From contig CABPCP010000080.1 of the NCBI GenBank assembly GCA_902406105.1, forward strand, positions 1 through 12,128: DNA of 12,128 nucleotides. The letters are read 5' to 3'. Position 1 is the first letter of the stretch. Each line of letters begins with the position of its first letter. The translations under genes and the position numbers were made by a program. Positions 7,391-12,128 of this stretch are shown here, piece by piece. A model generated the notes under the pieces. That model searched no databases, was not told where the DNA came from, and worked only from the letters and a program-made list of their open reading frames with translations. This stretch comes from an uncultured Mordavella sp. GTDB lineage: Bacteria; Bacillota; Clostridia; Lachnospirales; Lachnospiraceae.

Positions 7391-7399
7391 ATTATAGCA
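7391..7399 (-). promoter_or_regulatory. Extended -10 promoter of the trkA operon
   Basis: On the minus strand the sequence reads TGCTATAAT: a perfect TATAAT (7391-7396) preceded by the TGn extension (7397-7399). There is no good -35 at 16-18 nt, only a T-run at 7412-7419, as is common for extended -10 promoters. A TTGACT at 7421-7426 looks like a -35 but stands 24 nt away, too far for normal use. The predicted start is near 7384, giving a leader of about 70 nt before trkA. Confidence 0.65.
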
Positions 7400-7469
7400 C
7401 TTTTGCATCATAAAAAAAAGAGTCAATTTCCCCCTTTTCTCCGCCTGCGAAAAACGCAAAAAACCGCGC

Positions 7470-7503
7470 AAAAAAGCTGTCTGGCGAACCAGCGCCAGAC
7501 AGC
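7470..7503 (-). terminator. Intrinsic terminator of the EF-G-like gene
   Basis: Two perfect 11-nt arms (7476-7486 and 7493-7503, GCTGTCTGGCG and its reverse complement) enclose a 6-nt loop. On the minus strand the stem is followed by six T (complement of 7470-7475), a textbook factor-independent terminator 23 nt after the stop codon of the EF-G-like gene. It separates that gene from the trkA operon promoter. On the plus strand a weaker TGTTTTA follows, so slight bidirectional activity is possible. Confidence 0.92.
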
Positions 7504-7526
7504 CTGTTTTATTCTGAACAAAATCT

Positions 7527-9602
7527 TTACTCTTCTTCTGCCCTTTTTGCGATCTCTGCTTCCTGCACATCAGACGGGGCCTGCTCGTAACGCGCGAACT
7601 CATAAGAGTAGGTTCCGCGCCCCCCTGTCATGGAGCGCAGGGTCGTACAGTATCCGAATAAGCCCGTCATTGGAACGTCTGCTACGATCTCCTGGTTTCC
7701 GCCCGCTACCGGGTTCATTCCCAATACACGGCCTCTTCTCTTATTCAGATCACCCATCACATCTCCGGTATAATCATCAGGAACCGTCACCTTCACAGAA
7801 GCGATTGGCTCAAGGAGTACTGGAGAGGCTTCCATAAAGCCTTTCTTGAACGCCTGGATCGTTGCGGTCTTAAAAGCCATTTCTGAGGAGTCTACCGGAT
7901 GATAAGACCCATCATACAAAGTCGCTTTCACGCCTACTACCGGATATCCCGCTAAAGGTCCTTTGATCACAGACTCCTGGAGTCCCTTTTCTACCGCCGG
8001 GAAGTAGTTCTTCGGAACCGCGCCTCCTACAACGGTCTCTTCAAATACATACGGTGTCTCCAGGTCTCCGGACGGCTCAAATTTCATCTTAACATGGCCA
8101 TACTGTCCATGGCCGCCGGACTGTTTCTTGTATTTGGTATCCACATCTGAGTTCTTGCGGATGGTCTCACGGAAGGCAACCTTAGGCGTTTCCAATGTGA
8201 TCTCGCATTTATATCTCGCCGCCAGCTTGCTTGCCACGATCTCTAAGTGCTGGTCGCCCATACCATAGAGGAGAGTCTGGCGATTCTCGCTGTCATTGAC
8301 TGCCTTCAGCGTTACATCCTCAGCCATCATTCTCTGAAGAGCCTGGGATACTTTATCCTCATCGCCTTTATTTTTCACCACGTATTTCATATACGTATAA
8401 GGTTTGGAGTACTCTGTCCTGCCGTATAAGATTGGCGTGGATTTGGTGGAAAGGGTATCTCCCGTCTTGGTATTGCCCAGTTTTGCGATAGCTCCAATAT
8501 CGCCCGCGAACAGTTCACTGACCTCCACCGGTTTATTTCCGTTCATGGTATAAATCTTTCCAAGCTTCTCGTCCGCTTCTGTATCCGCGTTGTAAAGCGT
8601 GTCCTCTCCTTTGAGTACGCCAGAGCAAACTTTGATGAACGAATACTTTCCGATAAATGGATCTACCATTGTTTTGAATACATAAGCTGATTTCGCTCTC
8701 GCGAAGTCATAATCCGCCTGATAGATCTCGTTGGTCTTACGGTTGATTCCGGCGCACTCCCGGCAGTCCGGGCTTGGGAAGAACCGAACGATATCCGACA
8801 GCAGGTTGGCTACGCCTTGAGCCTGGATATTGGACCCCATAGCAACCGGAACGATGCTTCCATCCATTACCTCTGTACGCATAGCCGCGCGGATCTCTTC
8901 AATGGAGAACTCCTCTCCCGCGAAATAGCGCTCCATAAACTCATCGCTGGTCTCCGCTACCGCTTCCAGCAGCTTCTCCCGGTAGATCTCCAGGTTCGGT
9001 TTACAGTAATCCGGAATCTCACATTCTTCTCTCTGGCCGATGCCGGTATAACGTCTTCCCGCGTTCTTAATGATATTGACATATCCCACCAGTTTCTCAT
9101 TTTCACGGATCGGCTGGAAATGAGGCGCGATCACTTTTCCATAGCGGTCGGTCAGGTCTTGGACTACCTGGCGGAAACTGGCGTCGTCTACGTCCATCTC
9201 GGTTACATAGACCATACGCGGAAGATTATATTTATCGCACAATTCCCATGCTTTTTCCGTTCCCACTTCCACGCCGGCCTTGCCGGACACTACGATCACC
9301 GCCGCATCCGCCGCGCTGACCGCTTCTTCCACTTCGCCTACAAAATCAAAGTATCCAGGTGTATCCAGTACATTGATCTTAGCTTTCTCCCACTCGATCG
9401 GCACCAGCGTTGTGCTGATTGAAAATTCACGCTTCTGTTCCTCTTTATCAAAATCACTGATCGTGTTTCCGTCCGCGACTTTGCCCATCCGGTTCACTGC
9501 CCCTGACACATATGCCATGGCTTCCACAAGGCTTGTCTTTCCGCTTCCTCCATGTCCTAAGAGGACCACGTTCCTGATCTCGTCCGTTCTGTAAACTTTC
9601 AT
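7527..9602 (-). CDS. EF-G-like translation factor (EF-G paralog) with degenerate G motifs
   Basis: This 691-residue protein has full EF-G domain order and length. The G1 P-loop GHGGSGKT (16-23) is intact and G3 reads DTPGYFDF (80-87, DTPGHVDF in ordinary EF-G). The switch I block REFSIS (58-63) replaces the RGITIT of canonical EF-G, putting Ser61 at the invariant Thr. G4 reads TEMD (134-137) where NKxD is expected, and G5 reads GSNIQ where GSAFK is usual. Domain IV is well kept, including the tip GSYHPVDSSEMAFK, whose His corresponds to the residue that reaches the decoding centre. Together these mark it as a paralog (FusA2/EF-G2-like), not the main fusA, which should lie elsewhere, typically beside rpsL-rpsG-tuf. 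It probably binds the ribosome; GTPase activity and role (stress, recycling or slow translocation) are unknown. Start is supported by GGAGG (9611-9615) 8 nt upstream. It is a single-gene unit. Confidence 0.92.
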   Translation of the reverse strand: MKVYRTDEIRNVVLLGHGGSGKTSLVEAMAYVSGAVNRMGKVADGNTISDFDKEEQKREFSISTTLVPIEWEKAKINVLDTPGYFDFVGEVEEAVSAADAAVIVVSGKAGVEVGTEKAWELCDKYNLPRMVYVTEMDVDDASFRQVVQDLTDRYGKVIAPHFQPIRENEKLVGYVNIIKNAGRRYTGIGQREECEIPDYCKPNLEIYREKLLEAVAETSDEFMERYFAGEEFSIEEIRAAMRTEVMDGSIVPVAMGSNIQAQGVANLLSDIVRFFPSPDCRECAGINRKTNEIYQADYDFARAKSAYVFKTMVDPFIGKYSFIKVCSGVLKGEDTLYNADTEADEKLGKIYTMNGNKPVEVSELFAGDIGAIAKLGNTKTGDTLSTKSTPILYGRTEYSKPYTYMKYVVKNKGDEDKVSQALQRMMAEDVTLKAVNDSENRQTLLYGMGDQHLEIVASKLAARYKCEITLETPKVAFRETIRKNSDVDTKYKKQSGGHGQYGHVKMKFEPSGDLETPYVFEETVVGGAVPKNYFPAVEKGLQESVIKGPLAGYPVVGVKATLYDGSYHPVDSSEMAFKTATIQAFKKGFMEASPVLLEPIASVKVTVPDDYTGDVMGDLNKRRGRVLGMNPVAGGNQEIVADVPMTGLFGYCTTLRSMTGGRGTYSYEFARYEQAPSDVQEAEIAKRAEEE

Positions 9603-9641
9603 ATAAGCTGCCTCCTTGCCTTAGTAAAATCTCATGTAAAC

Positions 9642-9670
9642 ATTGTACTAAAAAATCACTCTCATTACAA
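9642..9670 (-). promoter_or_regulatory. Promoter of the EF-G-like gene
   Basis: On the minus strand TTGTAA (9665-9670) and TACAAT (9642-9647) are separated by exactly 17 nt, matching four and five of six consensus bases. The predicted start is near 9635, leaving a leader of about 30 nt with a strong ribosome binding site. A 6-bp dyad (TTAGTA at 9621-9626 against TACTAA at 9646-9651) brackets the -10 and start region but is too short to call an operator. Confidence 0.6.
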
Positions 9671-9707
9671 CTGATTTATGCAATATTTACAACGATTTTT
9701 GCTTTTT

Positions 9708-9719
9708 CGCTTTAAAGCG
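9708..9719. repeat. 12-bp palindrome upstream of the tyrA promoter
   Basis: CGCTTTAAAGCG is a perfect palindrome that ends 8 nt before the tyrA -35. A second small dyad, ATTGA-CAAA-TCAAT (9727-9740), overlaps the -35 itself. Either could be a repressor or activator site, or simply A/T-rich promoter DNA; nothing in the sequence identifies the regulator. Confidence 0.4.
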
Positions 9720-9727
9720 CTGTATCA

Positions 9728-9757
9728 TTGACAAATCAATTAGGGACAGGGTAAAAT
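9728..9757 (+). promoter_or_regulatory. Promoter of the tyrA-aroA operon
   Basis: A perfect -35 TTGACA (9728-9733) and a -10 TAAAAT (9752-9757, five of six) are separated by 18 nt. The predicted start is near 9764, inside the left arm of the 42-bp palindrome, giving a leader of about 52 nt. That is too short for a T-box or a trp-type attenuator with a leader peptide, so control is more likely at initiation or through the hairpin. Confidence 0.75.
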
Positions 9758-9758
9758 G

Positions 9759-9800
9759 AATTGGGGCCGGGGGATTTTTAAAAAGCCCCCGGCCCCAATT
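9759..9800. repeat. 42-bp near-perfect palindrome at the tyrA-aroA transcription start
   Basis: Two perfect 15-nt arms (9759-9773, AATTGGGGCCGGGGG, and its complement at 9786-9800) flank ATTTTTAAAAAG. The centre is itself symmetric, so 20 of 21 base pairs of the 42-bp element match, the exception being A9774 against G9785. Because transcription should start near 9764, the RNA would begin within an almost all-GC stem ending just before the ribosome binding site AAGGAGG (9802-9808), which stays free. There is no U-run after the stem on either strand, so it is not an ordinary terminator. It may be a 5' stabilising hairpin or a large operator. Confidence 0.85.
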
Positions 9801-9815
9801 GAAGGAGGATACTTT

Positions 9816-10910
9816 ATGAAACGAAAAATCGGCTTTATCGGCCTTGGCCTGATCGGTGGTTCTATCGCAAAAGCGATCCGGCAGTATTACCCGGATTCAG
9901 AGATCGTGGCCTTTGATAAGAATAAAGAAGCATTGGCGCTGGCCACTCAGGAATCTGTCATCGATGTAGCGGTCGCCTCTATTGACGATAACTTCCGCAA
10001 TTGTGATTACCTGTTCCTTTGCACGCCTGTGGCCTGCAATTGTGCTTATCTGAAACAGCTTGGCGCTTATATGCACGACAACTGCATCCTTACGGACGTT
10101 GGAAGCGTAAAAACTGATATCCACCGAGAGGCAAAACGTCTCGGCCTGGAACCGTATTTTATCGGCGGCCATCCCATGGCGGGAAGTGAAAAAAGCGGCT
10201 ACATGAACGCAAAGGCTATGTTGATCGAAAACGCCTATTATGTACTGACTCCCTCTGAGGAGATTTCCCAGGAAAAGGTGGACCGCTATATCCGTTTTGC
10301 GGAGAATCTGCGGGCGATCCCAGTGATCATGGAGCCGGAACAGCATGATTACGTGACCGGCGCCATCAGCCATCTTCCGCATCTGATCGCCGCCAGCCTG
10401 GTGAATTTTGTCAAGGACCACGACACCAGAAATGAGATGATGAAAAATCTGGCCGCCGGCGGATTCAAGGATATTACCCGCATCGCGTCCTCTTCACCTT
10501 CTATGTGGCAGCATATCTGTATGAAGAATCGGGAAAACATTTCCCAAATCCTGGGAAACTATATCGATTCTTTGTCCCAGGTCAAAAATCTGATCGATAC
10601 AGAAGACGAGCAGGGTGTCTATGACTTATTTGACACCTCCCGGAATTACCGGAATTCGTTCCCTGGCGTTTCCGCCGGTCCGATCAAGAAAGCTTTTGCC
10701 GTTTACTGCGATATTATTGATGAGGCCGGCGGCATTGCGGCCATTGCTACCATCCTGGCTTCCAACGGCCTGAACATTAAAAATATCGGCATCGTCCACA
10801 ACAGAGAATTTGAAGAAGGGGTTCTGCGCATTGAATTCTACGACGAGGCTTCTTCCCAGAAAGCGTCGGAATTACTGCAGAAATTTAGGTACATTGTCTA
10901 TGAGCGTTAG
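9816..10910 (+). CDS. tyrA: Prephenate dehydrogenase with C-terminal ACT domain
   Basis: TyrA oxidatively decarboxylates prephenate to 4-hydroxyphenylpyruvate, the committed step to tyrosine. The 364-residue protein begins with a dinucleotide-binding motif GLGLIGGSIA (9-18); Asp34 at the end of strand 2 suggests NAD+ over NADP+. The catalytic block GGHPMAGSEKSG (117-128) carries the likely active-site His119, and the HLPHLIAASLV stretch (186-196) with the AAGGFKDITRIASSSPSMW block (213-231) is typical of the family's helical domain. Residues of about 293-360 form an ACT domain, which in this family usually senses an aromatic amino acid, so feedback inhibition by tyrosine is likely but not shown. 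An upstream in-frame ATG at 9756 is rejected: it overlaps the -10 and would translate the palindrome. AAGGAGG lies 7 nt before the chosen start. The gene overlaps aroA by 11 nt. Confidence 0.95.
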   Translation: MKRKIGFIGLGLIGGSIAKAIRQYYPDSEIVAFDKNKEALALATQESVIDVAVASIDDNFRNCDYLFLCTPVACNCAYLKQLGAYMHDNCILTDVGSVKTDIHREAKRLGLEPYFIGGHPMAGSEKSGYMNAKAMLIENAYYVLTPSEEISQEKVDRYIRFAENLRAIPVIMEPEQHDYVTGAISHLPHLIAASLVNFVKDHDTRNEMMKNLAAGGFKDITRIASSSPSMWQHICMKNRENISQILGNYIDSLSQVKNLIDTEDEQGVYDLFDTSRNYRNSFPGVSAGPIKKAFAVYCDIIDEAGGIAAIATILASNGLNIKNIGIVHNREFEEGVLRIEFYDEASSQKASELLQKFRYIVYER

Positions 10911-12128
10911 AAAAATCTATCCAGCGAAACAGTTAAAAGGCGAGATCACTGTCCCGGGGGACAAATCCATTTCCCACAGGGCGGTCATGTTAGGCGCCAT
11001 CGCGCTTGGCACCACGGAGATCAACAATTTTCTATACGGAGCGGACTGCCTCTCCACCATCCGGTGTTTCCAGAAAATGGGCGTGGAGATCGAACAGAAA
11101 AGCTCTTGTATCCTGGTCCATGGCCGGGGCCTGCGGGGGCTAAAAGCGCCTGACGGGCCGCTGGATACAGGAAACAGCGGCACCACCACCCGACTTATGT
11201 CCGGAATCCTGGCGGGCCAGTCTTTTCCCACCGTCCTGTCTGGTGACGCTTCTTTGAACTCCCGTCCCATGAAGCGGATCATCGCCCCTCTGGGAGAAAT
11301 GGGCGCCCAGATCGCAAGCGTCCATCACAACGACTGCGCGCCTCTTTCTATCCAGCCCGGAAGACTGCGGGGCATCGCCTATGAGTCCCCGGTAGCCTCC
11401 GCCCAGGTAAAATCAGCGATCCTGCTGGCGGGCCTGTACGCGGACGGAGAAACATCGGTAAAAGAACCCGTCCTTTCCCGGAACCATACAGAACTTATGC
11501 TCCAGAATTTCGGCGCTTACGTGATGACTGCTCTCCACTCCGGCGGCGGCGCCACCGCCTATGTAGAGCCCTGCCAGGAACTTTACGGACAGCAGGTGTT
11601 TGTTCCCGGCGATATTTCCTCAGCCGCGTATTTTATCGCCGCGGCTCTTCTAGTCCCGGGCTCTGAACTTCTCGTCAAAAATGTGGGCACTAATTTTACC
11701 CGCGCTGGATTCCTGAAGGTATGTGAAGCAATGGGCGCGGATATCGCGCTTCTTAATAAATCCATCGAGGGCGGTGAACCGCGGACGGATATCCTGGTAA
11801 AAAACAGTCCGCTAAAAGGCACCGTCATCGAAGGGGAGCTGATCCCTTCCCTGATCGATGAAATTCCCATCCTGGCGGTCATGGCTGCCTGCGCGGAAGG
11901 AACCACCGTCATCCGTGATGCGGCGGAACTGAAAGTAAAAGAAACCAACCGCATCGACACCGTCACCGCCGGTCTTCAGGCAATGGGCGTTCATGTCACT
12001 CCAACCGAAGATGGTATGATCATTGAGGGGCAAGCTTCCTTAAAAGGAGCAGTGATCCAGAGTCATATGGATCACCGCATCGCCATGGCCTTTGCCGTAG
12101 CAGGTCTGGCGGCCCAGGGCGAAACCAC
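10900..12128 (+). CDS. aroA: 3-phosphoshikimate 1-carboxyvinyltransferase (EPSP synthase), 3' end beyond window
   Basis: AroA transfers the enolpyruvyl group of PEP to shikimate-3-phosphate, the sixth step of the shikimate pathway. The frame stays open for 409 codons to the window edge, so about 15-25 residues are missing, including the C-terminal active-site lysine. Visible key residues are Lys22, Ser23 and Arg27 in PGDKSISHR (19-27), GNSGTTTRL (91-99), Arg122 in NSRPMKR, Ser167/Gln169 in SAQ, the catalytic Asp320 in LIDEIP, Glu348 and Arg351 in KETNR, and Arg393 in MDHRIAM. PGDKSISHR resembles Bacillus and CP4-type (class II) enzymes more than E. coli (PGSKSVSNR). The glycine where CP4 has alanine is retained (Gly94), so glyphosate response cannot be predicted. 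The ATG lies inside the end of tyrA with only a weak AGG 10 nt before it, so translation is probably coupled. Confidence 0.95.
   Translation, partial: MSVRKIYPAKQLKGEITVPGDKSISHRAVMLGAIALGTTEINNFLYGADCLSTIRCFQKMGVEIEQKSSCILVHGRGLRGLKAPDGPLDTGNSGTTTRLMSGILAGQSFPTVLSGDASLNSRPMKRIIAPLGEMGAQIASVHHNDCAPLSIQPGRLRGIAYESPVASAQVKSAILLAGLYADGETSVKEPVLSRNHTELMLQNFGAYVMTALHSGGGATAYVEPCQELYGQQVFVPGDISSAAYFIAAALLVPGSELLVKNVGTNFTRAGFLKVCEAMGADIALLNKSIEGGEPRTDILVKNSPLKGTVIEGELIPSLIDEIPILAVMAACAEGTTVIRDAAELKVKETNRIDTVTAGLQAMGVHVTPTEDGMIIEGQASLKGAVIQSHMDHRIAMAFAVAGLAAQGET

Noticed and set aside
7397..7426. TTGACT (7421-7426, minus strand) as the -35 partner of TATAAT at 7391-7396
   Set aside because: The spacer would be 24 nt, well outside the usable range. 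The TGn extension explains the promoter without it.
7316..7526. A c-di-AMP (ydaO) riboswitch before the potassium uptake operon
   Set aside because: The stretch between the EF-G-like stop and trkA holds only a terminator, a promoter and one small hairpin; the leader of about 70 nt is too short for that riboswitch.
8817..9422. A plus-strand open frame of 201 codons
   Set aside because: It lies antisense within the EF-G-like gene, whose conserved motifs run through the same bases. No ribosome binding site or recognisable domain is present.
9759..9800. The large palindrome as a transcription terminator
   Set aside because: No U-run follows the stem on either strand; the T and A runs are in the loop, and no gene end lies nearby on either side.
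9756..9815. An in-frame ATG at 9756 that would lengthen TyrA by 20 residues
   Set aside because: The ATG overlaps the -10 element, precedes the predicted transcription start, has no ribosome binding site, and the extra residues merely translate the palindrome. The start at 9816 has AAGGAGG and matches family N-termini.
10917..11966. Several minus-strand open frames in the last 1.2 kb
   Set aside because: They are shadows of the aroA frame, which has all expected active-site residues but shows no stop because the window ends first.

Overview
The window looks like chromosomal DNA of a Gram-positive anaerobe of the Clostridia, most likely Lachnospiraceae. This rests on gene content (a small P-loop protein of a Clostridia-type family often mislabelled PilT, a Trk potassium system, an EF-G paralog, a tyrA-aroA pair), strong AGGAGG-type ribosome binding sites, and consensus TTGACA/TATAAT promoters. 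It is an inference from sequence character, not a database match. I see no rRNA, tRNA, insertion sequence, CRISPR array, phage gene or attachment site. All eight genes read as intact; the last is cut by the window edge.

Layout. (1) Positions 1-1865, plus strand: a promoter and a 17-bp palindrome precede a 140-residue P-loop NTPase of unknown function. A strong intrinsic terminator follows, then a membrane-anchored CapA-family metallophosphoesterase-like protein with an extremely arginine-rich N-terminus. (2) Positions 1918-7315, minus strand: a four-gene operon, in transcription order trkA, trkH, an unrecognised three-helix membrane protein with a large external domain, and an AEC-family (auxin efflux carrier) transporter. 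Gaps are 18 nt, 14 nt and a 1-nt TAATG overlap. An extended -10 promoter and a perfect 9-bp hairpin sit in front of it. (3) Positions 7470-9670, minus strand: a single gene for an EF-G-like translation factor with its own promoter and a textbook terminator, whose G4 motif reads TEMD instead of NKxD. (4) Positions 9708-12128, plus strand: a divergent aromatic amino acid operon, tyrA (prephenate dehydrogenase with ACT domain) and aroA (EPSP synthase, 3' end missing). Its promoter region carries small palindromes, and a 42-bp near-perfect palindrome begins at about the transcription start.

How the genes work together. TrkA (cytosolic NAD(H)-binding regulatory subunit) and TrkH (pore) form a potassium uptake system; the two genes behind them probably share their expression but have no established role in it. 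TyrA and AroA belong to the shikimate/tyrosine pathway and are translationally coupled by an 11-nt overlap. The EF-G paralog and the P-loop protein stand alone.

Most of the window is ordinary housekeeping sequence. The parts worth a second look are the palindromes at the 5' ends of three of the four transcription units, the unknown membrane protein inside the Trk operon, the degenerate G motifs of the EF-G paralog, and the terminator squeezed between the P-loop gene and the capA-like gene.
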